Shown here: piece after piece, positions 10,201-24,389 of the stretch | Layout: each line of letters begins with the position of its first letter | Position numbering within the stretch: position 1 is the first letter of the stretch | From: Nephrocerus scutellatus | Lineage: Eukaryota > Arthropoda > Insecta > Diptera > Pipunculidae | Reading direction: 5' to 3' | DNA: 64,000 nucleotides | Assembly: GCA_947095585.1 (NCBI GenBank) | Contig: OX352761.1 | Coordinates: 58,706,832-58,770,831 of the forward strand | The notes under the pieces: generated by a model | The model's database searches: none | The model's input: the letters and a program-made list of their open reading frames with translations, nothing else | What the model was told of the DNA's origin: nothing | Made by a program: the position numbers and the translations under genes

Positions 10201-13001
10201 GACTTCTTCCTATGGAAATTCTGGAATATGATCGTTATTGTCTGGAATTTCTGGAATAAAGCAATTTCTCAAGCGATTCGCATGAAATTCGGAAAGTAGG
10301 ACTAAGATGCGACTATAAGATTTCTTCCTATGGAAATTCTGGAATATGATCATTATTGTCTGGAATTTCTGGAACAAAGCAATTTCTCAAGCGATTTGCA
10401 TAAAATTCGGAATGTAGAACTAAGATGCGACTATAAGATTTCTTCCTATGTAAATTCTGGAATATGATCATTATTGTCTGGAATTTCTGGAACAAAGCAA
10501 TTTTACAAGCGATTCGCATGAAATTCGGAATGTAGGACTAAGATGCGACTATAAGATTCTTCCTATGGAAATTCTGGAATATGATCATTATGGTCTGGAA
10601 TTTCTGGAACAAAGCACTTTTTCAAGCGATTCGCATGAAATTCGGAATGTAGGACTAAGATGCGACTATAAGACTTCTTCCTATGGAAATTCTGTAATAT
10701 GATCATTATGGTCTGGAATTTCTGGAAGAAAGAAACTTCTCAAGCGATTCGCATGAAAATGTAGGACTAAGATGTGACTATTAGATTTCTTCCTATGGAA
10801 ATTCTAGTATATGATCATTATTGTCTGGAATTACTGGAACGAAGCACCTTCTTAAGCGATTCGCATAAAATTCGGAATGCAGGACTAAGATGTGACTATA
10901 AGATTTCTTCCTATGGAAATTCTGGAATATGATCATTATTGTCTGGAATTTCTGGAATCGGAATTTAGGACTAAGATGCGACTATAAGATTCTTCCAATG
11001 GAAATTCTGGAATATGATCATTATGGTCTGGAATTTCTGGAACAAAGCACTTTTTCAAGCTATTCGCATGAAATTCGGAACGTAGGACTTAGATGTGACT
11101 ATAAGATTTCTTCCTATGGAAATTCTGGAATATGACCATTATGGTCTGGAATTTCTGGAACAAAGCAATTTCTCAAGCGATTCGCATGAAATTCGGAATG
11201 TAGGACTAAGATGTGACTATAAGATTTCTTCCTATGGAAATTCTGGAATATGATCATTATTGTCTGGAATTTCTGGAATAAAGCAATTTCTCAAGCGATT
11301 CGCATGAAATTCGGAAAGTAGGACTAAGATGCGACTATAAGATTTCTTCCTATGGAAATTCTGTAATATGATCATTATTGTCTGGAATTTCAGATAAAAA
11401 GCAATTTCTCAAGCGATTCGCATGAAATTCGGAATGTATGACTAAGAAGTGACTATAAGATTTCTTCCTATGGAATTTCTGGAATATGATCATTATTGTC
11501 TGGAATTTCTGGAATAAAGCAATTTCTCAAGCGATTTGTATGAAATTCGGAATGTAGGACTAAGATGTGACTATAAGATTTCTTCCTATGGAAATTCTGG
11601 AATATGATCATTATGGTCTGGAATTTCAGATAAAAAGCAATTTCTCAAGCGATTCGCATGAAATTCGGAATGTAGGACTAAGATGCGACTATAAGATTTC
11701 TTCATATGGAAATTCTGGAATATTATCACTATGGTCTGGAATTTCTGGAACAAAGCAATTTCTCAAGCGATTCGCATGAAAATCGGAATGTAGGACTAAG
11801 ATGCGACTATAAGACTTCTTCCTATGGAAATTCTGGAATATGATCATTATTGTCTGGAATTTCTGGAACAAAGCAATTTTTCAAGCTATTCGCATGAAAT
11901 TCGGAACGAAGGACTTAGATGTGACTATAAGATTTCTTCCTGTGGAAATTCTGGAATATGACCATTATGGTCTGGAATTTCTGGAACAAAGCAATTTCTC
12001 AAACGATTCGCATGAAATTCCGAATGTAGGACTAAGATGTGACTATAAGATTTCTTCCTATGGAATTTCTGGAATATGATCATTATTGTCTGGAATTTCT
12101 GGAATAAAGCAATTTCTCAAGCGATTCGTATGAAATTCGGAATGTAGGACTAAGATGTGACTATAAGATTTCTTCCTATGGAAATTCTGGAATATGATCA
12201 TTATGGTCTGGAATTTCAGATAAAAAGCAATTTCTCAAGCGATTCGCATGAAATTCGGAATGTAGGACTAAGATGCGACTATAAGATTTCTTCATATGGA
12301 AATTCTGGAATATTATCACTATGGTCTGGAATTTCTGGAACAAAGCAATTTCTCAAGCGATTCGCATGAAAATCGGAATGTAGGACTAAGATGCGACTAT
12401 AAGACTTCTTCCTATGGAAATTCTGGAATATGAGCATTATTGTCTGGAATTTCTGGAACAAAGCAATTTTTCAAGCTATTCGCATGAAATTCGGAACGAA
12501 GGACTTAGATGTGACTATAAGATTTCTTCCTGTGGAAATTCTGGAATATGACCATTATGGTCTGGAATTTCTGGAACAAAGCAATTTCTCAAACGATTCG
12601 CATGAAATTCCGAATGTAGGACTAAGATGTGACTATAAGATTTCTTCCTATGGAAATTCTGGAATATGATCATTATTGTCTGGAATTTCTGGAATAAAGC
12701 AATTTCTCAAGCGATTCGCATGAAATTCGGAAAGTAGGACTAAGATGCGACTATAAGATTTCTTCCTATGGAAATTCTGGAATATTATCACTATGGTCTG
12801 GAATTTCTGGAACAAAGCTATTTCTCAAGCGATTCGCATGAAATTCGGAATGTATGACTAAGATGTGACTATAAGATTTCTTCCTATGGAATTTCTGGAA
12901 TATGATCATTATTGTCTGGAATTTCTGGAATAAAGCAATTTCTCAAGCGATTCGCATGAAATTCGGAATGTAGGACTAAGATGTGACTATAAGATTTCTT
13001 C

Positions 13002-16000
13002 CTATGGAAATTCTGGAATACGATCATTATTGTCTGAAATTTCAGATACAAAGCAATTTCTCAAGCGATTTGCATAAAATTCGGAATGTAGAACTAAGAT
13101 GCGACTATAAGATTTCTTCCTATGTAAACTCTGGAATATGATCATTATTGTCTGGAATTTCTGGAACAAAGCAATTTTACAAGCGATTCGCATGAAATTC
13201 GGAATGTAGGACTAAGATGCGACTATAAGATTCTTCCTATGGAAATTCTGGAATATGATCATTATGGTCTGGAATTTCTGGAACAAAGCACTTTTTCAAG
13301 CAATTCGCATGAAATTCGGAATGTAGGACTAAGATGCGACTATAAGACTTCTTCCTATGGAAATTCTGTAATATGATCATTATGGTCTGGAATTTCTGGA
13401 AGAAAGAAACTTCTCAAGCGATTCGCATGAAAATGTAGGACTAAGATGTGACTATTAGATTTCTTCCTATGGAAATTCTAGTATATGATCATTATTGTCT
13501 GGAATTACTGGAACGAAGCACCTTCTTAAGCGATTCGCATAAAATTCGGAATGCAGGACTAAAATGTGACTATAAGATTTCTTCCTATGGAAATTCTGGA
13601 ATATGATTATTATTGTCTGGAATTTCTGGAATCGGAATTTAGGACTAAGATGCGACTATAAGATTCTTCCAATGGAAATTCTGGAATATGATCATTATGG
13701 TCTTCATATGGAAATTCTGGAATATTTTCACTATGGTCTGGAATTTCTGGAACAAAGCTATTTCTCAAGCGATTCGCATGAAATTCGGAATGTATGACTA
13801 AGATGTGACTATAAGATTTCTTCATATGGAAATTCTGGAATATTATCACTATGGTCTGGAATTTCTGGAACAAAGCAATTTCTCAAGCGATTCGCATGAA
13901 AATCGGAATGTAGGACTAAGATGCGACTATAAGACTTCTTCCTATGGAAATTCTGGAATATGATCATTATTGTCTGGAATTTCTGGAACAAAGCAATTTT
14001 TCAAGCTATTCGCATGAAATTCGGAACGAAGGACTTAGATGTGACTATAAGATTTCTTCCTGTGGAAATTCTGGAATATGACCATTATGGTCTGGAATTT
14101 CTGGAACAAAGCAATTTCTCAAGCGATTCGCATGAAATTCCGAATGTAGGACTAAGATGTGACTATAAGATTTCTTCCTATGGAAATTCTGGAATATGAT
14201 CATTATTGTATGGAATTTCTGGAATAAAGCAATTTCTCAAGCGATTCGCATGAAATTCGGAAAGTAGGACTAAGATGCGACTATAAGATTTCTTCCTATG
14301 GAAATTCTGGAATATGATCATTATGGTCTGGAATTTCTGGAGCAAATCAATTTCTCAAGCGATTCGCATGAACTTAGGAATGTAGGACTAAGATGCGACT
14401 ATAAGATTTCTTCATATGGAAATTCTGGAATATTATCACTATGGTCTGGAATTTCTGGAACAAAGCTATTTCTCAAGCGATTCGCATGAAATTCGGAATG
14501 TATGACTAAGATGTGACTATAAGATTTCTTCCTATGGAATTTCTGGAATATGATCATTATTGTCTGGAATTTCTGGAATAAAGCAATTTCTCAAGCGATT
14601 CGCATGAAATTCGGAATGTAGGACTAAGATGCGACTATAAGATTTCTTCCTATGGAAATTCTGGAATACGACCATTATTGTCTGGAATTTCAGATACAAA
14701 GCAATTTCTCAAGCGATTTGCATAAAATTCGGGATGTAGAACTAAGATGTGACTATAAGATTTCTTCCTATGGAATTTCTGGAATATGATCATTATTGTC
14801 TGGAATTTCTGGAATAAAGCAATTTCTCAAGCGATTCGTATGAAATTCGGAATGTAGGACTAAGCTGTGACTATAAGATTTCTTCCTATGGAAATTCTGG
14901 AATATGATCATTATGGTCTGGAATTTCAGATAAAAAGCAATTTCTCAAGCGATTCGCATGAAATTCGGAATGTAGGACTAAGATGCGACTATAAGATTTC
15001 TTCATATGGAAATTCTGGAATATTATCACTATGGTCTGGAATTTCTGGAACAAAGCAATTTCTCAAGCGATTCGCATGAAAAACGGAATGTAGGACTAAG
15101 ATGCGACTATAAGACTTCTTCCTATGGAAATTCTGGAATATGATCATTATTGTCTGGAATTTCTGGAACAAAGCAATTTTTCAAGCTATTCGCATGAAAT
15201 TCGGAACGAAGGACTTAGATGTGACTATAAGATTTCTTCCTGTGGAAATTCTGGAATATGACCATTATGGTCTGGAATTTCTGGAACAAAGCAATTTCTC
15301 AAACGATTCGCATGAAATTCCGAATGTAGGACTAAGATGTGACTATAAGATTTCTTCCTATGGAAATTCTGGAATATGATCATTATTGTCTGGAATTTCT
15401 GGAATAAATCAATTTCTCAAGCGATTCGCATGAAATTAGGAATGTAGGACTAAGATGCGACTATAAGATTTCTTCATATGGAAATTCTGGAATATTATCA
15501 CTATGGTCTGGAATTTCTGGAACAAAGCTATTTCTCAAGCGATTCGCATGAAATTCGGAATGTATGACTAAGATGTGACTATAAGATTTCTTCCTATGGA
15601 ATTTCTGGAATATGATCATTATTGTCTGGAATTTCTGGAATAAAGCAATTTCTCAAGCGATTCGCATGAAATTCGGAATGTAGGACTAAGATGTGACTAT
15701 AAGATTTCTTCCTATGGAAATTCTGGAATACGATCATTATTGTCTGGAATTTCAGATACAAAGCAATTTCTCAAGCGATTTGCATAAAATTCGGAATGTA
15801 GAACTAAGATGCGACTATAAGATTTCTTCCTATGTAAACTCTGGAATATGATCATTATTGTCTGGAATTTCTGGAACAAAGCAATTTTACAAGCGATTCG
15901 CATGAAATTCGGAATGTAGGACTAAGATGCGACTATAAGATTCTTCCTATGGAAATTCTGGAATATGATCATTATGGTCTGGAATTTCTGGAACAAAGCA

Positions 16001-19000
16001 CTTTTTCAAGCGATTCGCATGAAATTCGGAATGTAGGACTAAGATGCGACTATAAGACTTCTTCCTATGGAAATTCTGTAATATGATCATTATGGTCTGG
16101 AATTTCTGGAAGAAAGAAACTTCTCAAGCGATTCGCATGAAAATGTAGGACTAAGATGTGACTATTAGATTTCTTCCTATGGAAATTCTAGTATATGATC
16201 ATTATTGTCTGGAATTACTGGAACGAAGCACCTTCTTAAGCGATTCGCATAAAATTCGGAATGCAGGACTAAGATGTGACTATAAGATTTCTTCCTATGG
16301 AAATTCTGGAATATGATCATTATTGTCTGGAATTTCTGGAATCGGAATTTAGGACTAAGATGCGACTATAAGATTCTTCCAATGGAAATTCTGGAATATG
16401 ATCATTATGGTCTGGAATTTCTGGAACAAAGCACTTTTTCAAGCTATTCGCATGAAATTCGGAACGTAGGACTTAGATGTGACTATAAGATTTCTTCCTA
16501 TGGAAATTCTGGAATATGACCATTATGGTCTGGAATTTCTGGAACAAAGCAATTTCTCAAGCGATTCGCATGAAATTCGGAATGTAGGACTAAGATGTGA
16601 CTATAAGATTTCTTCCTATGGAAATTCTGGAATATGATCATTATTGTCTGGAATTTCTGGAATAAAGCAATTTCTCAAGCGATTCGCATGAAATTCGGAA
16701 AGTAGGACTAAGATGCGACTATAAGATTTCTTCCTATGGAAATTCTGTAATATGATCATTATGGTTTGGAATTTCTGGAGCAAATCAATTTCTCAAGCGA
16801 TTCGCATGAAATTAGGAATGTAGGACTAAGATGCGACTATAAGATTTCTTCATATGGAAATTCTGGAATATTTTCACTATGGTCTGGAATTTCTGGAACA
16901 AAGCTATTTCTCAAGCGATTCGCATGAAATTCGGAATGTATGACTAAGATGTGACTATAAGATTTCTTCATATGGAAATTCTGGAATATTATCACTATGG
17001 TCTGGAATTTCTGGAACAAAGCAATTTCTCAAGCGATTCGCATGAAAATCGGAATGTAGGACTAAGATGCGACTATAAGACTTCTTCCTATGGAAATTCT
17101 GGAATATGATCATTATTGTCTGGAATTTCTGGAACAAAGCAATTTTTCAAGCTATTCGCATGAAATTCGGAACGAAGGACTTAGATGTGACTATAAGATT
17201 TCTTCCTGTGGAAATTCTGGAATATGACCATTATGGTCTGGAATTTCTGGAACAAAGCAATTTCTCAAGCGATTCGCATGAAATTCGGAAAGTAGGACTA
17301 AGATGCGACTATAAGATTTCTTCTTATGGAAATTCTGGAATATGATCATTATGGTCTGGAATTTCTGGAGCAAATCAATTTCTCAAGCGATTCGCATGAA
17401 ATTAGGAATGTAGGACTAAGATGCGACTATAAGATTTCTTCATATGGAAATTCTGGAATATTATCACTATGGTCTGGAATTTCTGGAACAAAGCTATTTC
17501 TCAAGCGATTCGCATGAAATTCGGAATGTATGACTAAGATGTGACTATAAGATTTCTTCCTATGGAATTTCTGGAATATGATCATTATTGTCTGGAATTT
17601 CTGGAATAAAGCAATTTCTCAAGCGATTCGCATGAAATTCGGAATGTAGGACTAAGATGTGACTATAAGATTTCTTCCTATGGAAATTCTGGAATACGAT
17701 CATTATTGTCTGGAATTTCAGATACAAAGCAATTTCTCAAGCGATTTGCATAAAATTCGGAATGTAGAACTAAGATGCGACTATAAGATTTCTTCCTATG
17801 TAAACTCTGGAATATGATCATTATTGTCTGGAATTTCTGGAACAAAGCAATTTTACAAGCGATTCGCATGAAATTCGGAATGTAGGACTAAGATGCGACT
17901 ATAAGATTCTTCCTATGGAAATTCTGGAATATGATCATTATGGTCTGGAATTTCTGGAACAAAGCACTTTTTCAAGCAATTCGCATGAAATTCGGAATGT
18001 AGGACTAAGATGCGACTATAAGACTTCTTCCTATGGAAATTCTGTAATATGATCATTATGGTCTGGAATTTCTGGAAGAAAGAAACTTCTCAAGCGATTC
18101 GCATGAAAATGTAGGACTAAGATGTGACTATTAGATTTCTTCCTATGGAAATTCTAGTATATGATCATTATTGTCTGGAATTACTGGAACGAAGCACCTT
18201 CTTAAGCGATTCGCATAAAATTCGGAATGCAGGACTAAGATGTGACTATAAGATTTCTTCCTATGGAAATTCTGGAATATGATCATTATTGTCTGGAATT
18301 TCTGGAATCGGAATTTAGGACTAAGATGCGACTATAAGATTCTTCCAATGGAAATTCTGGAATATGATCATTATGGTCTTCATTTGGAAATTCTGGAATA
18401 TTTTCACTATGGTCTGGAATTTCTGGAACAAAGCTATTTCTCAAGCGATTCGCATGAAATTCGGAATGTATGACTAAGATGTGACTATAAGATTTCTTCA
18501 TATGGAAATTCTGGAATATTATCACTATGGTCTGGAATTTCTGGAACAAAGCAATTTCTCAAGCGATTCGCATGAAAATCGGAATGTAGGACTAAGATGC
18601 GACTATAAGACTTCTTCCTATGGAAATTCTGGAATATGATCATTATTGTCTGGAATTTCTGGAACAAAGCAATTTTTCAAGCTATTCGCATGAAATTCGG
18701 AACGAAGGACTTAGATGTGACTATAAGATTTCTTCCTGTGGAAATTCTGGAATATGACCATTATGGTCTGGAATTTCTGGAACAAAGCAATTTCTCAAGC
18801 GATTCGCATGAAATTCCGAATGTAGGACTAAGATGTGACTATAAGATTTCTTCCTATGGAAATTCTGGAATATGATCATTATTGTATGGAATTTCTGGAA
18901 TAAAGCAATTTCTCAAGCGATTCGCATGAAATTCGGAAAGTAGGACTAAGATGCGACTATAAGATTTCTTCCTATGGAAATTCTGGAATATGATCATTAT

Positions 19001-22000
19001 GGTCTGGAATTTCTGGAGCAAATCAATTTCTCAAGCGATTCGCATGAAATTAGGAATGTAGGACTAAGATGCGACTATAATATTTCTTCATATGGAAATT
19101 CTGGAATATTATCACTATGGTCTGGAATTTCTGGAACAAAGCTATTTCTCAAGCGATTCGCATGAAATTCGGAATGTATGACTAAGATGTGACTATAAGA
19201 TTTCTTCCTATGGAATTTCTGGAATATGATCATTATTGTCTGGAATTTCTGGAATAAAGCAATTTCTCAAGCGATTCGCATGAAATTCGGAATGTAGGAC
19301 TAAGATGCGACTATAAGATTTCTTCCTATGGAAATTCTGGAATACGACCATTATTGTCTGGAATTTCAGATACAAAGCAATTTCTCAAGCGATTTGCATA
19401 AAATTCGGAATGTAGAACTAAGATGTGACTATAAGATTTCTTCCTATGGAATTTCTGGAATATGATCATTATTGTCTGGAATTTCTGGAATAAAGCAATT
19501 TCTCAAGCGATTCGTATGAAATTCGGAATGTAGGACTAAGATGTGACTATAAGATTTCTTCCTATGGAAATTCTGGAATATGATCATTATGGTCTGGAAT
19601 TTCAGATAAAAAGCAATTTCTCAAGCGATTCGCATGAAATTCGGAATGTAGGACTAAGATGCGACTATAAGATTTCTTCATATGGAAATTCTGGAATATT
19701 ATCACTATGGTCTGGAATTTCTGGAACAAAGCAATTTCTCAAGCGATTCGCATGAAAAACGGAATGTAGGACTAAGATGCGACTATAAGACTTCTTCCTA
19801 TGGAAATTCTGGAATATGATCATTATTGTCTGGAATTTCTGGAACAAAGCAATTTTTCAAGCTATTCGCATGAAATTCGGAACGAAGGACTTAGATGTGA
19901 CTATAAGATTTCTTCCTGTGGAAATTCTGGAATATGACCATTATGGTCTGGAATTTCTGGAACAAAGCAATTTCTCAAACGATTCGCATGAAATTCCGAA
20001 TGTAGGACTAAGATGTGACTATAAGATTTCTTCCTATGGAAATTCTGGAATATGATCATTATTGTCTGGAATTTCTGGAATAAATCAATTTCTCAAGCGA
20101 TTCGCATGAAATTAGGAATGTAGGACTAAGATGCGACTATAAGATTTCTTCATATGGAAATTCTGGAATATTATCACTATGGTCTGGAATTTCTGGAACA
20201 AAGCTATTTCTCAAGCGATTCGCATGAAATTCGGAATGTATGACTAAGATGTGACTATAAGATTTCTTCCTATGGAATTTCTGGAATATGATCATTATTG
20301 TCTGGAATTTCTGGAATAAAGCAATTTCTCAAGCGATTCGCATGAAATTCGGAATGTAGGACTAAGATGTGACTATAAGATTTCTTCCTATGGAAATTCT
20401 GGAATACGATCATTATTGTCTGGAATTTCAGATACAAAGCAATTTCTCAAGCGATTTGCATAAAATTCGGAATGTAGAACTAAGATGCGACTATAAGATT
20501 TCTTCCTATGTAAACTCTGGAATATGATCATTATTGTCTGGAATTTCTGGAACAAAGCAATTTTACAAGCGATTCGCATGAAATTCGGAATGTAGGACTA
20601 AGATGCGACTATAAGATTCTTCCTATGGAAATTCTGGAATATGATCATTATGGTCTGGAATTTCTGGAACAAAGCACTTTTTCAAGCGATTCGCATGAAA
20701 TTCGGAATGTAGGACTAAGATGCGACTATAAGACTTCTTCCTATGGAAATTCTGTAAAATGATCATTATGGTCTGGAATTTCTGGAAGAAAGAAACTTCT
20801 CAAGCGATTCGCATGAAAATGTAGGACTAAGATGTGACTATTAGATTTCTTCCTATGGAAATTCTAGTATATGATCATTATTGTCTGGAATTACTGGAAC
20901 GAAGCACCTTCTAAAGCGATTCGCATAAAATTCGGAATGCAGGACTAAGATGTGACTATAAGATTTCTTCCTATGGAAATTCTGGAATATGATCATTATT
21001 GTCTGGAATTTCTGGAATCGGAATTTAGGACTAAGATGCGACTATAAGACTCTTCCAATGGAAATTCTGGAATATGATCATTATGGTCTGGAATTTCTGG
21101 AACAAAGCACTTTTTCAAGCTATTCGCATGAAATTCGGAACGTAGGACTTAGATGTGACTATAAGATTTCTTCCTATGGAAATTCTGGAATATGACCATT
21201 ATGGTCTGGAATTTCTGGAACAAAGCAATTTCTCAAGCGATTCGCATGAAATTCGGAATGTAGGACTAAGATGTGACTATAAGATTTCTTCCTATGGAAA
21301 TTCTGGAATATGATCATTATTGTCTGGAATTTCTGGAATAAAGCAATTTCTCAAGCGATTCGCATGAAATTCGGAAAGTAGGACTAAGATGCGACTATAA
21401 GATTTCTTCCTATGGAAATTCTGTAATATGATCATTATGGTTTGGAATTTCTGGAGCAAATCAATTTCTCAAGCGATTCGCATGAAATTAGGAATGTAGG
21501 ACTAAGATGCGACTATAAGATATCTTCATATGGAAATTCTGGAATATTTTCACTATGGTCTGGAATTTCTGGAACAAAGCTATTTCTCAAGCGATTCGCA
21601 TGAAATTCGGAATGTATGACTAAGATGTGACTATAAGATTTCTTCATATGGAAATTCTGGAATATTATCACTATGGTCTGGAATTTCTGGAACAAAGCAA
21701 TTTCTCAAGCGATTCGCATGAAAATCGGAATGTAGGACTAAGATGCGACTATAAGACTTCTTCCTATGGAAATTCTGGAATATGATCATTATTGTCTGGA
21801 ATTTCTGGAACAAAGCAATTTTTCAAGCTATTCGCATGAAATTCGGAACGAAGGACTTAGATGTAACTATAAGATTTCTTCCTGTGGAAATTCTGGAATA
21901 TGACCATTATGGTCTGGAATTTCTGGAACAAAGCAATTTCTCAAGCGATTCGCATGAAATTCGGAAAGTAGGACTAAGATGCGACTATAAGATTTCTTCT

Positions 22001-22352
22001 TATGGAAATTCTGGAATATGATCATTATGGTCTGGAATTTCTGGAGCAAATCAATTTCTCAAGCGATTCGCATGAAATTAGGAATGTAGGACTAAGATGC
22101 GACTATAAGATTTCTTCATATGGAAATTCTGGAATATTATCACTATGGTCTGGAATTTCTGGAACAAAGCTATTTCTCAAGCGATTCGCATGAAATTCGG
22201 AATGTATGACTAAGATGTGACTATAAGATTTCTTCCTATGGAATTTCTGGAATATGATCATTATTGTCTGGAATTTCTGGAATAAAGCAATTTCTCAAGC
22301 GATTCGCATGAAATTCGGAATGTAGGACTAAGATGTACTATAAGATTTCTTC
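13002..22352 (+). repeat. 4676-bp higher-order duplication within the satellite
   Basis: Variant monomers recur at a fixed spacing of 4676 bp: 13002/17678, 13960/18636, 14867/19543, 15712/20388, 16313/20989 and 17106/21782; 17678/22353 is 4675. The two blocks differ by only scattered single bases. Within each block a shorter shift of 2710 bp (13002 to 15712) is visible, and a 590-bp (five-monomer) duplication links 11567 with 12157. Recent unequal exchange or amplification is the likely cause. Confidence 0.9.
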
Positions 22353-23995
22353 CTATGGAAATTCTGGAATACGATCATTATTGTCTGGAATTTCAGATAC
22401 AAAGCAATTTCTCAAGCGATTTGCATAAAATTCGGAATGTAGAACTAAGATGCGACTATAAGATTTCTTCCTATGTAAATTCTGGAATATGATCATTATT
22501 GTCTGGAATTTCTGGAACAAAGCAATTTTACAAGCGATTCGCATGAAATTCGGAATGTAGGACTAAGATGCGACTATAAGACTTCTTCCTATGGAAATTC
22601 TGTAATATGATCATTATGGTCTGGAATTTCTGGAAGAAAGAAACTTCTCAAGCGATTCGCATGAAAATGTAGGACTAAGATGTGACTATTAGATTTCTTC
22701 CTATGGAAATTCTAGTATATGATCATTATTGTCTGGAATTACTGGAACGAAGCACCTTCTTAAGCGATTCGCATAAAATTCGGAATGCAGGACTAAGATG
22801 TGACTATAAGATTTCTTCCTATGGAAATTCTGGAAATGATCATTATTGTCTGGAATTTCTGGAATCGGAATTTAGGACTAAGATGCGACTATAAGATTCT
22901 TCCAATGGAAATTCTGGAATATGATCATTATGGTCTGGAATTTCTGGAACAAAGCACTTTTTCAAGCTATTCGCATGAAATTCTGAACGTAGGACTTAGA
23001 TGTGACTATAAGATTTCTTCCTATGGAAATTCTGGAATATGATCATTATTGTCTGGAATTTCTGGAACAAAGCAATTTCTCAAGCGATTTGCATAAAATT
23101 CGGAATGTAGAACTAAGATGCGACTATAAGATTTCTTCCTATGTAAATTCTGGAATATGATCATTATTGTCTGGAATTTCTGGAACAAAGCAATTTTTCA
23201 AGCGATTCGCATGAAATTCGGAATGTAGGACTAAGATGCGACTATAAGACTTCTTCCTATGGAAATTCTGTAATATGATCATTATGGTCTGGAATTTCTG
23301 GAAGAAAGAAACTTCTCAAGCGATTCGCATGAAAATGTAGGACTAAGATGTGACTATTAGATTTCTTCCTATGGAAATTCTAGTATATGATCATTATTGT
23401 CTGGAATTACTGGAACGAAGCACCTTCTTAAGCGATTCGCATAAAATTCGTAATGCAGGACTAAGATGTGACTATAAGATTTCTTCCTATGGAAATTCTG
23501 GAAATGATCATTATTGTCTGGAATTTCTGGAATCGGAATTTAGGACTAAGATGCGACTATAAGATTCTTCCTATGGAAATTCTGGAATATGATCATTATG
23601 GTCTGGAATTTCTGGAACAAAGCACTTTTTCAAGCGATTCGCATGAAATTCGGAATGTAGGACTAAGATGCGACTATAAGACTTCTTCCTATGGAAATTC
23701 TGTAATATCATCATTATGGTCTGGAATTTCTGGAAGAAAGAAACTTCTCAAGCGATTCGCATGAAAATGTAGGACTAAGATGTGACTATTAGATTTCTTC
23801 CTATGGAAATTCTAGTATATGATCATTATTGTCTGGAATTACTGGAACGAAGCACCTTCTTAAGCGATTTGCATAAAATTTGGAATGCAGGACTAAGATG
23901 TGACTATAAGATTTCTTCCTATGGAAATTCTGGAATATGATCATTATTGTCTGGAATTTCTGGAATCGGAATGTAGGACTAAGATGCGACTATAA

Positions 23996-24304
23996 AGGTT
24001 AAACTATAATGCAATTTCGCCCCCTTACGTTAAAGTCAAAATCCGACCAAATGCTTTCCAAAGATTCTAAAGTTTCTCATCCGACCATAATGTAGTTTTG
24101 TCACCTCGACGAAATAACATATGACAACTGTCAAGTTTTCTTAAGAAAATGCGCTCGCCAGCGCACATCTAATCGATTGCCAATGTAACGAAACTATTGC
24201 GAACGCTATTATGGGCGCAGCATCCATTTTCATTGTATTCGCTCATTTAATCCTCGGGTTTTGACACTAGCGTAAAGAGATGAAATTACATTATAGTTCC
24301 GGCT
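23996..24304. mobile_element. 309-bp Harbinger/Tourist-like MITE inserted in the satellite
   Basis: The left end AGGTTAAACTATAATG and the inverted right end AGCCGGAACTATAATG match over about 23 bp with few mismatches. The insertion is flanked by TAA at 23993-23995 and 24305-24307, and removing the element plus one TAA restores the monomer sequence CTATAAGAC. A three-base TWA target duplication is the hallmark of PIF/Harbinger transposons. No frame for a transposase exists, so it is non-autonomous. Confidence 0.75.
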
Positions 24305-24389
24305 TAAGACTTCTTGCTATGGAAATTCTGGAATATGATCATTATGGTCTGGAATTTTGGGAACTAAGCAATTTCTCAAGCGACTCGTG

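Larger units (their letters stand above)
7204..24389 (+). repeat. 118-bp satellite DNA array, about 140 monomers, head to tail
   Basis: The monomer, beginning for example 'ggaatgtaggactaagatgc', is 118 bp and repeats head to tail with roughly 85-98 percent similarity by eye. It has two internal related blocks 30 bp apart ('tggaaattctggaata' and 'tggaatttctggaaca') around a TGATCA palindrome, so the monomer itself looks built from a shorter repeat. Shortened monomers occur regularly (for example where 'ctggaatcggaatttagg' joins, near 10960, 16340 and 21010). The array is broken at 23996-24304 by a MITE and ends with one partial, more diverged monomer. Many 60-87 codon frames here are by-products of the repeat: 118 is not a multiple of three, so no frame stays open. 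Confidence 0.97.

Noticed and set aside
7204..23764. Many open frames of 60-98 codons in the satellite, on both strands
   Set aside because: They repeat with the monomer, the monomer is not a multiple of three, and each frame ends within two monomers. They are by-products of the repeat.
7204..24389. CRISPR-like array
   Set aside because: Units are contiguous 118-bp satellite monomers without unique spacers, in an animal genome.
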